Both the position numbers and the translations under genes were made by a program. A stretch of 64,000 bases of DNA, taken from positions 74,652,488 through 74,716,487 of the forward strand of contig CM022297.1 in NCBI GenBank assembly GCA_011799875.1, given 5' to 3'. The DNA comes from Thinopyrum elongatum. Taxonomy: Eukaryota > Streptophyta > Magnoliopsida > Poales > Poaceae. Below the pieces are notes generated by a model. That model ran no database searches. It was given only the letters and a program-made list of their open reading frames with translations, and was not told the origin of the DNA. Shown here piece after piece: positions 9,618-21,100 of this stretch (its first letter is position 1; the number at the start of each line of letters is the position of its first letter).

Positions 9618-10179
9618 TGTTAGCGAACCGTATTAGTGTGCTGGGGCGGGCCATATGCTATTGGGCTTGGGCTGCACGGAGGCCTGTCAAGGAAGCAACT
9701 ACATATACGAGGCAATCGTCAACAGACAAGTCGGCTTGGAACAGGACAGCTTCGGCCTATACCTGGCCAAACCTCGGGCCGGGCCTAGCCAAGCCCGAGG
9801 CAAAAAACCTAGGCCCGGGCCTGGCCCAGCCCGACCATCGGGCCTGTTTTTTGGGCCCAAGCCCGGCCCGAACGCGTAAAAGCCCGCTGGGCCTCGGGCC
9901 TCGGGCCGGGCCCCTTCAGAAAAGAGCAAAATTGACGGGCCCGGGCCCGGCCCGGTCCGGCCATCGGGCTCAAAATCTAGGCCCGAGCCCAGCCCGGGAG
10001 CAGCGTTGGGCCGAGCTTTTTCGGGCCGGGCCGGGCTTCCCATGGCCAGGACTACTTCGGCCTCCTCTGCTTCTGTCTTCCTCTTCCTCTGGTGTTCCTC
10101 TTCTTCCCTGTATGGTAGAGCTTGAGGAATCCATGGCTGTAATCTCCATTGGTGAGGAATAGAGAGTGTGTTGCTAACA
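9618..10179 (+). repeat. 3' LTR of the small LTR element, with nested insertion
   Basis: The same LTR as at 6173-6430, enlarged to 562 bp by a 297-bp hAT element and its 8-bp duplication. Removing these leaves 257 bp, one base shorter than the 5' LTR (GTATGG versus GTATTGG). Confidence 0.9.
9758..10054. mobile_element. GC-rich hAT MITE in the 3' LTR
   Basis: The 8-bp duplication CTTCGGCC lies at 9750-9757 and 10055-10062. The ends TATACCTGGCCA and (reverse-complemented) TAGTCCTGGCCA form the terminal repeats. The 297-bp body is dominated by GGGCCGGGCC and GCCCGGGC motifs in both orientations, a layout common in plant hAT MITEs. It is absent from the 5' LTR, so it arrived after the LTR element. 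Confidence 0.85.
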
Positions 10180-10376
10180 TCCTCGTCCTCGTAGGCGCGC
10201 CCCACGAGGTTGAGGGTGCTGCCGGAGCGCCAGACGCCGCAGGTGAGCCAGAGCGGGCGCCACCGCCTCGAGAGCGCGCTGCTGAGCACGCCCTCCCTGA
10301 CCGGGAGGAAGCGGAGGACGCGGCGCAGGAGGTCGTCGCTGAGGCCGGATAGACGGTCGTTGCCGGTGGCGTCCAT

Positions 10377-11673
10377 CGTCGACGAGAGCCGCGATCAAGC
10401 GATCTGCTTGTATTGTATCTCGATGGATCGATTCTGTGGAGGGGTCTGACCGATTGGGATCTGCGTGCGCGCAGGAGATCTTGTGGCGTGCGCGCTAGAT
10501 TTATTTGAATCCGCTTCGGTCGTTGGGCGTGGTACCATCGAGTTCGACTCAGTGTGGAAGCCGAGTCCAGCTCCAGCTCTACTCTTAATCCATAATTCCA
10601 TGCTTGAATCAAATTTTTCATCGGAAATAATAAGCTTGACTGAACTAATTGATCACCTAGTTATTATGAACTTAGATCGAATCGGGCTCACGCCTCCTAC
10701 ACAGCTCTCACAATCTGAGGACGTTATCATTTCTGTGTTAATCTGTCTATCATTTGTCTGCTAATTTTTGGAAGAATGGTCTACGGAAGTGTCGACCTAC
10801 CTCATTTTTTTTTGTTCCGTAAAAAAAATACATACCTCAACTTCTCGGAGCTACCGGGGTAATCAACATCATGAGTATATAGTGGCAACTCTTTCTTCGG
10901 TGTGTAGGGCAAAAAAAAAAAACCATTACATTAATCTATTCATGACTAGAAAGGATGAAAGCCAACATTTAAATAAACAAGGAAAAATAAAATGAACAAA
11001 GTCATGCTAAAGTGAATTCCATGAAAACAAAACAAAATATCATGGGGTCCACGGATAAAACAAAAAGAAATAACATAATGAAATGATACTTAGAAGAATA
11101 GCATATGAAGGTATAAAAAACTTAGGGAGTAAGGTCTGGGTTGACAAGGATATAGCATATGCTTGAGCATCCACTGCGAAAAAGAAACCAAACAGAATTC
11201 TGAAGAAACTTCACCAAATAGAATCGTGACATCATTACATAATGCTGACAGCGCAACAGAATTTTGAAAGATGTTTCAATTATACCACCACCAAGGATTC
11301 AGTTAGACCAGCTGCACACTACAAATTTTCTTGCAAAGAGAACACATCCAGTGTTGCCCTAGACAACCACCTGATATATGCAAAGCAAGAAGGCAAGCAG
11401 TAACATCGACAACACAGGATGACCCGACGAGTCCAACACGCTAATTAGGTTAGTTGTTCAAGACGTGCATGTCATCATCCGCCCTTATCAAATATGATGC
11501 ATAACAACTCGACAGTCTAACACAAGGCAAAAAGAAGCCTACATACGAGGATCCTACCACTGACGCTACAACATACGGAGTATATGTTAGCCTTTCATTC
11601 AGCCTATGGCAAACGGACTTGCCATATCCACAAAAAGAAACCTCTGCCACAACCGAGAAAGCAATATCTCCCA
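10377..11673. other. Intergenic DNA between the F-box and importin pseudogenes
   Basis: The first few hundred bases are the upstream region of the F-box gene; I could not define a promoter. A segment at 10836-10910 is shared with 60075-60137. The part near 11100-11670 is probably the 3' flank of the importin pseudogene. No other gene is visible. Confidence 0.4.
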
Positions 11674-12898
11674 TTAAGAAACCCCTGCTTCGGTTATCAC
11701 TCTCTGGGACCACAACGCAATTTCCCTGACTTCGTTGTCAGAATTAAGGCACTCATTCAAGAGCTCAGCATGGAAGGGGCGGATCTTGAACAGATCGTTT
11801 GAGATCGGTCCAAGTATGCTTGCGAGATCACCCAGGACCGCAACAGCAGCCTTTGTCACACTCTCATCCCTGAAAGCAGACACGTGCTTATACAATGATA
11901 AGGAAAAAAAACATCACCCATATAACGAAAAGAAGGCAGCGAAAATGATGTGAACCTGCTCGGGTCTTTGTAGACAGCTTCAGTGAACTGCAATAGATGG
12001 CTTGCATAAGGTAGCATCAGCTCAGCTTTTGGGCCCTTCATACCCTGCAGAATGCCGGAGTAAGCCTCAAATATTCCATGTCTCGGCTTGTTATGGTGAG
12101 CAACCGTATCTTCATCGCTTTGATCCAAAACAACGAGCTCAGCAGCTCCTTGAAGCACTGGCATGGCATATGGCAGGTATTTCTCAAAGTTCTTGCCAAT
12201 AGCAAGAGCAATGTCTCCAAAGCATGAGAAAATTGGAGGTCTGACTGACCGGTGAAGCATTGAATTTGCAAGATCCTTGAAAAGAACAGTCATAATGCAA
12301 TCACAGAAAGGCAGAATTTTATCTTCAACGGCACGGCTAATATCACCCACCACCCATACAGAAATGGAGCATATTTGGTATTCTTCGTAATTCTGCAAGC
12401 CTGCCTCAAGATACTTGAAAAAGTTAGGCATGTATTTCACAAAATCTTGAGCAGTGGCATAAGAAACATCACGAATGGAGAGCATTGCTTTTTCATGTAC
12501 AGCAAAACTGGGGCAAGCAAAGACACGGAGAAACAGGAACATCAACTGGTCAGCAGTCTGGGCAATTATGGATATCGCATCAGAGTTGCTCAGTTTTTGG
12601 ATGACGACCTGCAGTACACCACACAACAAAGCATGTAGATCACTCTTCTTCTCGCTGTCACCCGGCGAGAGTATTTGAAGATCAAATGTCAGGTTCAGTC
12701 TTTGCATGATCTCCTGACATAGCTGGCCTATAATGCTTGAAGTTTCAGCTATGTTACTAATTCTCACAACCTCACTCAACGCTTCAAATGCAGACGCGCG
12801 AAAACTTAAATGGGTAGTACCAGCATGATCCAAAGCACAAAGGAGCGCAGTGATGACATTAGGAAGATAAGGTGTAAGCATAGATGACCTTGACTCTG

Positions 12899-13886
12899 TG
12901 CTACTTCTTGAACTTGTGTTGGTTTTTTCCTTAAAGAGAAAAAGGTGATGCAGCACAGTAGAGGTAAGTATTTCCCTCAGTTAAGAACCAAGGTATTAAT
13001 CCAGTAGGAGAATAACGTACAAATCACCAACACCTGCACAAACAATTAGATACTTACACCCAACGCGATAAAGGGGTTGTCAATCCCTTCACGGTCAATT
13101 GCAAAAGTGAGATCTGATAGAGATAGATAAACAAAAGATAAAATATTTTTGGATTTTTTGGTATATAGATCTGAAAATAAAAGATTGCAAAATAGTAGAT
13201 CGGAAAGTAATATGATGAAAAATAGTAGATCGGAAAGTAATATGATGGAAAATAGACCCGAGGACCATAGGTTTCACTAGAGACTTCTCTCATGAAGACA
13301 AATAATACGGTGGGTGAACAAATTACTGTGGAGCAATTGATAGAAAAGCGCAAAGTTATGACGATATCCAAGGCAATGATTATGCATATAAGCATCACGT
13401 CCGTGTCAAGTAGACCGACTCCTGCCTGCATCTACTACTATTACTCCACACATCGACCACTATCCAGCATGCATCTAGGTATTAAGTTCATAGAGAACGG
13501 AGTAACGCTTTAAATAAGATGACATGATGTAGAGGAATTAACTCAAGCAATATGATGAAAACCCCATCTTTTTATCCTCGATGGCAACAATTCAATACGT
13601 GTCTCGCTACCCCTACTTTGTCACTGGGTGAAATCACGCAAGATTGAACCCAAAGCTAAGCACCTCTCCCATTGCAAGAAAAACCAATCTAGTTGGCTAA
13701 ACCAAACCGATAATTCGAAGAGAAATACAAAGATATTAAATCATGCATAAAATAATTCAGAGAAGATTCAAAATAATATTCATAGATAAGCTGATCATAA
13801 ATCCACAATTCATCAGATCTCAACAAACACACCGCAAAAGAAGATTACATCGGATAGATCTCCAAGAACATTAAGGAGAACGTTGT
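12899..13886 (-). repeat. 3' LTR of the Athila-like element, part 1
   Basis: This is the distal part of the 3' LTR. It continues at 28146 after the nested Tekay element, which duplicated GTTGT at 13882-13886. Together the two parts are about 1600 bp, matching the 1597-bp 5' LTR. Confidence 0.85.
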
Positions 13887-16800
13887 TGTGACGACCCGGC
13901 TTAATCGTGCACTAATCATACACGCAAATGCGCACAATCAAGCCTAAGGACTCACTTGAAGATATCACAACACAACTCTAAAACATAAAATAAAGTCATA
14001 CAAGCTTAATATTACAAGCCAGGGCCTCGAGGGCTCGAATACAAGCTCGATGGCATACAAGCGTCAGCGGAAGCATTAGATATCTGAGTACAGATATATT
14101 ACAGAGAGAGAGATAAGCCTTCACAGAGGCGGGGTAAAAATAAAAACTACGATCGAAAGGCGTAGGCCTCCTGCCCTGGACCCTCCGATCCTACTCCTGG
14201 TCGTCGAACGGCTCCTCGTAGTAGTAGTACTCGCCAGGCGGATAGTAGTACTGGTCGTCGGCTGGGGCTTCTGGCTCAGGGGCTCCGTCGTCTGGTGGCA
14301 TCAAATGGAAAATGGGGGAAAAAGAAAATAAAGCAAACGTGAGTACTCATCCGAAGTACTCAGCAAGCAAGGATCTACACTACATATGCATCATTGTCAA
14401 AGGAATGGCTGTATATGTGGACTGGGCTGCAGAAATGCCAGAGTAGAGGGGGAAAGCCTAGTCCTATCGAAGACTAGCATCTTCAACATTCTTCGACAGT
14501 CTTGCAGCATCAGGAGAGAGCAAATGAACATAATGTAAAGTAGTAGTAGTAATATCATCAACCTCGACCTGAGATCCTTTCTCGACTCCCTGCGAGAAAG
14601 CAATCCCAGAGCCGTACTATCCAATTCTCATCACATGTTCTAGTTGTACCGATCGGGATACAACTCCGAGTGTCCGTTACCGTAGGACAGGCTATCGATA
14701 GGAGTTTCTTCCCTGCAGGGGTGCACCAAGTTACCCACCACGCTCACTTAACTCTGGCCGGACACACTTTTCTGGGTCATGCCCGGCCTCGGCTAAGCAA
14801 CACGCCGCAACCCGACCTAGGCTTATAAGAGAGGTCAGCACGCCGGACTAAACCTATGCCCCCAGGGGTCTTGGGCCATCGCCCCGGGAACTCCTGCACG
14901 TTACGGGGCCACCGAGAGCAGACCTAGCAACCCCTTATACAAGCGCGGTTGCGTTACCAGTCCAACTCGGCGTGCGCCGCTCCTTACTGACGTCAAACAA
15001 GCTTCGGCTGATGTGTACGACGCAGAACGCCCATACTATGCCCACGTGATGGTTAGTGCTATCGGGCCAGAGGCCCCTCGGATCAAATATCCAAACCGTA
15101 GTGGATTAGGAGCGCGCGGAAACGAGCAGAGACTCACGATCGATGTGACCCCGTCGCCCCGTCTCGAGGACTTGCGGCAAGGGCTAAGAATGCCCGGCCA
15201 CTCCTCGTAGTTATCTCGCGGGCACCATCCAGGTCAACCCGACTCCACATCACTTCGCGTTAAGCTCGCGCGGGTACCCCTCAGGGCCGACCCGTCTTTA
15301 GTATCGTGGTTCATAGTCAAGTCATAATATCCAAGGTAACTGTGTGTCGGACACCGAAGGGAACCATGAGGAATCACCCTCGATGGAATTCCCGCTCGAT
15401 GTTATCATCAAGGTGAACGAAGGAGGAATCACCCTCGAGGTCCACACTTGAGAGGTTGCGCGACGATGTCGTTATCGGGGGTGGTGTAGGAGGAATCACC
15501 CTCGCTTACCACGACCGAGTAACTAACCTACAAGGTTAACATCAGAAGTGCTAACGAGGTATCACCCTCGGCACTCGACGGTAACCCAGCAGTGTCGGCA
15601 ACTAAGGGGTAGTGATGTGCGGTGCCAGGGTCTGGTCCTCAATCCCGATGATCGGGTCTTCTGATGTCCAGCAGGGCAGTCGGGATCAAGTGGAGGTCTC
15701 TGTCGTGTCTCTACCCAGCCTATAATAATCAGTCTAGGATAACCAGTAAGGTAACAAAGCAGGGTACAATAATCAGGCTATGCAGTAGATATAGGAAAAC
15801 AGTAGCAGTAGCAGTTCTAATGCAAGCATAAGAGAGAAAAGAGTAGGCGATATAGGCATGCTCAAAATGGGGGTGCTTGCCTGTTTGCTCGGGGGCAAGG
15901 GCAAGGTCTTCAGTAGTATCGTCGGGGACGTAGTCGTACTCCTGTGCGGCGTCTGCCTCGGGAGCTACGTCAACGTCGGGGTCTACCGAGAGAGAAGAGG
16001 GGGAAGAAACAGGTAAACATAATGCAAACAAATGCAATACGGTGCGTGTGATGCTATGATGCAGTGCAGGGTTGCCTAATTATGCATCTAAGTCATTTTA
16101 GTTATTTTTAGAATTATTCTGGGATTTAATATCCGACGTGTGTGCACTATTCATCTGCCGGATTCGGGTCCGGAGTTACGAGTTCTTATACGTAGGAGGT
16201 TCCGATGGAGAAACAGACGGCACGATCAGACTCGTCTCGTCGTTCTGAGCAACTTTCATGTTTTAACTTTTTCGATCCGAGCTACGGTTTAAAAGTTATT
16301 AATTTTTAAAGATTATTTGAATTTCTGGAATTATTTTATTTATCAGAAAATGAATTATGACGTCAGCATGATGCGCTGCTGACGTCAGCAAGTCAACAGT
16401 CGGCTGACTAAGTCCAATATGACATGTGGGTCCAGTGGGACCCACATGTCAGCCTCTGTTAAGACTAACAGTGGATTAATCCAGTTAACAGGGTGATTAG
16501 AGGGGTGGGCCCCACATGTCAGTGAGACATTAGGCTAAATTAATTAATTCTAGTTAATTAAGTGCTTAATTAGGTTAATTAGCCGCCGGGGCCCACATGT
16601 CAGGGAGAGGGGGTGAACAGTGCCGCGTTGACTCTGGTCAACGAGGGCAAGTGGGGTCCCTGGGCCCACCAGTCAGTGGCCCAGGTGGTGCCACGTGGGT
16701 ACCACGCCAGCGCGGCGACCGGAGACGCGCCGGCGACCTTCCCAGCGGCGGAAGTTCGCCGGAGCTGCCCGGAAATCCGCTACGCTGCGTCAAATCGCCC

Positions 16801-18085
16801 GCAACCACTTGCGTTCGATCGGTCTCTCGCCCGCGCATCTAACTACGGTGGTAGTTCGACCGAACACAGCCCCTAGCGACGGCGGCGAGCGGTGGAGCGG
16901 TCGCCGGAGTTCGGGCTTCGACGAATCCTTAGCTAGGGGGTACGGGAGAGCGTGTGCGCGGGCGCGTTCGACTCCTGGAAGCAGCAGGAACAGAATGCCG
17001 TGCTCAAACGAGCACGACAGGGGCCATGGCCACGGCGGCGAGTTGAACCGCGGCGTCGGGCTCACGGCGTCGTCGGCTGCTAGCTACAGGCGACGGCGGG
17101 CAGCGCAAAGAATAGGAGAGAAAGGCTGGAAGCTCACCGAGCGGCTACGGAAAACCCTTGGTGGCTTAGGAGCAGCAGACGGCGTCGGGGACGACGAAGC
17201 TCACCGGAAGCGGAGAGATGCGGGGCGGCTCGATTCGCTTGTAGCCGGGCTCCCTGGCTCCTTCCAGTGGCGCCAGAGGTTGAGGAAGACGACGACGGAG
17301 CTGGCCGGCACAGTGGGCGAGCGCGGGGTCGCCGGTGGCCACGGCAAATGGCGAAGTGCGGCGTCGTCGGCGCTCGGACGCCTCGGATCTGAGGAGGAAG
17401 GAGGCAGAGCAAGCGAGGGAGAGAGATGGGGAATGCCAGGGGAAGCCAGGGGGGTTGAGTGGCTCCGGCCTTATCTCCTCCTCCTCCCTGTAGCGTCGGT
17501 GGCGCCGCGGTGTCGCCGGCCGACTGGCGCGCGCGCGCGCGGCCACGGCGGGGACGACACGGGGAGGAGGGAGACGAGGTGGGCCTGCTGGGCCGCGACT
17601 CGGGGCACTGTGCACTAAGGCCCAGTGCACAGTGTCCCGCTTTTGATTTTCTGTTTTAGCTTCTCCATTTTCTTTTATCCTTTTCTGTTTCAAAATGTTT
17701 AGGGCACTTGTGCACTTTCGAAAAATGGGGGAGTTGGCCCAAATATTGCAATGCTATATTAGCTCTCACCAAAAAGTGGTTTGGACAGTTTTGGAGTTCA
17801 TTTGAATCTGCAATGATTTTAAATGAATTAATATTGCTGTTTTGGGTGCTGTTTCATCTTGTTTGACTCATCAATCATATTCCAAAAATGTTGGTTATGA
17901 TTTTGCCATGACCACTGGATTATTTGATAATTAATGGACATTTTTCCAGCAGAGTTGAATCAACTTCAACTTACACTTTGAAATTTAAATTGATTTTCAG
18001 ATTTGCATTTGAATTGAATTATTAACACATATGACTTGGCACTATTAACAGCTGATCATGGTGGCTATTACATAGGGGTGTTACA
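13887..18085 (-). repeat. 3' LTR of the complete Tekay element (4.2 kb)
   Basis: It contains direct repeats of GGAATCACCCTCG at 15370, 15424, 15492 and (one change) 15558. It also has two palindromes at 16358-16387 and 16420-16451, and a GC-rich block at 16.6-17.6 kb. Long open frames on both strands in that block are codon-neutral artefacts of GC content. Confidence 0.9.
16358..16451. promoter_or_regulatory. Palindromic TGACGTCA / CCCACATGTCA cluster in the LTR
   Basis: TGACGTCAGCA (16358-16368) is inverted as TGCTGACGTCA (16377-16387), and TGACATGTGGGTCC is inverted as GGACCCACATGTCA (16420-16451). TGACGTCA is the classical plant bZIP core. Related sites recur in the other LTR near 26413-26506 and, with changes, in the second Tekay element near 43735-43820. 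An enhancer role is inferred only. Confidence 0.4.
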
Positions 18086-18123
18086 AGTTCTCCTCCTCTA
18101 AAAGAAATTCTCGTCCCGAGAAT

Positions 18124-21100
18124 TTAGGAGGTAGAAGGAAAGAGTCCGGGATATTCTTCCTGAAGATGATCCTCACGTTCCCAAGTGGCTTCATCTTCAG
18201 TATGATTCGACCATTGCACTTTTAGGAACTTGGTCGTCTTCTGACGAGTACGACGCTCAGCTTCGTCGAGGATGCGGATCGGATGCTCCTTATAGGAAAG
18301 ATCATCTTGTAGCTCGAGCATCTCATGATCCACTGCACGGTGCGGGGATTCCTTGAAGCACTTACGGAGTTGCGACACGTGGAAGACATCATGAATATGG
18401 GAGAATTGCGGTGGCAACTCCAATTTATATGCCACCTGTCCCCGTCTAGCCATGATGCGGAAAGGACCAATATAGCGAGGAGCTAGCTTGCCCTTGATTC
18501 TGAAACGACGGGTGCCCTTCATTGGAGTGACACGAAGATAGGCTTGATCACCAGGTTGATAGATCACACCCCATCGCTTGCGATCATAATTACTCTTCTG
18601 ACGGTCTTGAGCTGCTTTGAGATTCTCCCGGACAATTCGGACTTGTTCTTCGGCATGCTGAATGATGTCCGGTCCAACAAGAGGTCGTTCCCCAGTTTCT
18701 GACCAATTCAGAGGGGTTCGACATTTACGTCCATAAAGAACCTCAAATGGGGCCATTTTTAAGCTGGCTTGATAACTGTTGTTATAAGAGAACTCGGCAT
18801 ACGGGAGAGATTCCTCCCATTTCTTACCGAAGGATATAACACAAGCTCGTAGCATGTCTTCAAGCACTTGATTAACGCGCTCAACTTGGCCTTGAGATTG
18901 AGGATGATATGCGGAACTCCAGGTAATATGAGTTCCCATGGCTTCTTGGAAACTTTCCCAGAACTTGGAAGTGAAAAGAACACCACGGTCTGAACTAATC
19001 TCTTTCGGAATACCATGGAGAGAAACAATTCTGGCAATGTACAGTTCTGCTAGCTGGCTAGCGGTGATAGTCTCCTTAACAGGCAGAAAGTGTGCAACCT
19101 TGGAAAGTTGGTCAACGACGACAAGAATAGCATCGTGACCCTTCTGAGACTTGGGAAGACCAGTGATGAAGTCCATTTGCACTTTATCCCACTTCCATAG
19201 AGGAATAGGGAGCGGTTGCAGAATTCCAGCAGGTTTCTGATGTTCTGCCTTCACGCGACGACAAACGTCACACTCGGCAACATAACGAGCAATATCCTGC
19301 TTCATCCTAGACCACCAGTACCTCTGACGTAGATCTCGATACATCTTAGTGCTACCCGGATGGATAGATAGCGGTGTATCATGGGCCTCCTTCATGACTT
19401 TGTCAGTCATTAATTCGAAGCGAGGTACTATGATGCGGTCTCTGAAATATAACGTTCCATCTTCAGCAACTGAGAAATCCCGATACTTAGCAAGGTGAAG
19501 CTCCTTCTTCATCAAGTCAATTTCAGCATCTTTGGCTTGCGCTTCTTTAACAGCCTTCAGAAGGTCTGGCTGTACCACAAGGTTATTAAGAGAACCCTGG
19601 GGAAGAATTCGCAGATTCAGCTGAGTCAGTTCTGCGTGAAGACGAGGTTGAGCTTGCCTAACCATGAGGTTGTTGCAATATGACTTGCGACTCAGGGCAT
19701 CGGCCATTACATTAGCTTTGCCCGGGGTATAAGAAATACCGCAGTCATAATCTGCAATAGCTTCTAACCATCGTTGTTGTCGGAGATTAAGATCCGGTTG
19801 AGTGAATAAGTATTTCAGACTTTGGTGATCGGTATAAATTTCACACCGATTACCCAGAAGGTAGTGTTGCCATAACTTCAATGCATACATCACTGCTGCA
19901 AGTTCAAGATCATGCACTGGATAATTCTCTTCATGTGGACGCAATTGACGTGAAGCATATGCAATTACTCTCCACTCTTGCATTAGGACGCAGCCTAATC
20001 CCTGACGAGAGGCGTCGCAATATATGACAAAGTCCTTGCGAGAATCAGGAGGAGCAAGCACTGGAGCAGAAGTGAGCTTGTCCTTGAGGGTTTGGAAACT
20101 TTCCTGACACTTGTCTGTCCACTCAAACTTAACGCCTTTGTGGAGCAGATTAGTCAGGGGCTTGGCGATCTTGGAGAAGTTCTCGACGAATCGGCGACAA
20201 TAGCTGGCTAGACCGAGAAAGCTTCGGACCTGCTTGGCATTCTTCGGAGGAGTCCAGTCAAGGATAGCCTGAACACGCTCCGGGTTAACGGCAATACCGT
20301 CCTTGGAAATCACATGTCCAAGGTAGGTCACTTCAGGAAGCCAGAATTCGCATTTAGAGAACTTGGCATATAATTGGTGCTCTCGAAGTCTCTCCAGAAC
20401 TAGTCGAAGGTGCTCAGCATGTTCTTCTTTGTTCTTCGAATAAACCAGAATATCATCTAGATATACCACGACGAACTTGTCGAGGTAATCCATGAATATG
20501 TAATTCATTAGGCGGGAGAATGTAGCTGGAGTGTTTGTTAAACCAAACGACATGACTGTGTACTCGTAAGAGCCATAACGAGTAACGAATGCAGTCTTCG
20601 GAATATCCTCTTCGCGAACACGGATCTGGTGATAACCCAACCTCAAGTCGAGTTTAGAAAACACCGAAGATCCAGCGAGTTGATCATATAAATCGTTGAT
20701 CCGGGGAAGTGGATATTTATTCTGAATGGTTGCCTGGTTGATAGGACGATAATCTTGGACCAACCTATTCGTTCCATCTTTCTTCTTGACGAAAAGAGAC
20801 GGTGCTCCCCATGCAGAGGAACTGGGGCGAATGAAACCCTTCCTTAAGGATTTATCAATTTCCTCCTTAAGCTCGATGAGGTGGTGCGGAGGCATCTTGT
20901 AGGGACGCTTCGCAATAGGAGTGGTGCCAGGCTTCAAGTCGATGACGAACTCGACAGCTCTAGCAGGGGGTATTCCTGGAAGTTCTTCTGGAAAAACATC
21001 TGGGAAGTCACAGACCACTGGGATATTCTCGATCCCATCAAGTGGAGAAGCATTCAACGCGTTCAAGGCATAAATTTGAGCCTCGGCGTTCTGAGTGATA

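Larger units (their letters stand above)
6173..10179 (+). mobile_element. Non-autonomous copia-type LTR element inside the F-box gene
   Basis: A TGTTAGCG...GCTAACA LTR pair is flanked by a 5-bp duplication TCCTC (6168-6172 and 10180-10184). Directly after the 5' LTR is TTTGGTAATCAGAGCC, close to the initiator-Met tRNA primer-binding site TGGTATCAGAGC. A purine-rich tract AAGGAGTGGGGAA precedes the 3' LTR. The interior of about 3.2 kb holds one long ORF with no recognisable protease, integrase, reverse transcriptase or RNase H. It must therefore rely on enzymes from another element. Copia membership is inferred from the primer-binding site and the style of the ORF's N-terminus. Confidence 0.85.
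4060..10376 (-). pseudogene. F-box/LRR/FBD gene disrupted by two transposons
   Basis: The start codon is at 10376-10374. An F-box lies at about residues 9-45 (LSGLSDDLLRRVLRFLPVRE). The gene survives as three blocks: 10376-10180, 6172-5045 and 4520-4060. The middle block carries leucine-rich repeats. The last block holds the FBD-like C-terminus (LIKFFVENAKVLETM) and stops at 4062-4060. The gaps are an LTR element (6173-10179, duplication TCCTC) and a hAT element (4521-5044, duplication GCTGAGCT). Subtracting each element plus one duplication copy (4012 and 532 bases) leaves all blocks in one frame, about 590 codons with no other stop seen. The gene was therefore probably intact when hit. It cannot now encode the full SCF receptor. 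Confidence 0.85.

Noticed and set aside
9699..10376. A 225-residue minus-strand frame joining the F-box to GP-rich sequence
   Set aside because: Only the first ~65 residues are F-box gene; the rest is LTR and hAT MITE sequence read through by chance.
16597..17693. Long open frames on both strands (up to 307 codons) in the Tekay LTR, repeated at 26.65-27.75 kb
   Set aside because: They lie in a GC-rich LTR block, overlap on opposite strands, lack domains, and are simple copies of each other through LTR duplication.
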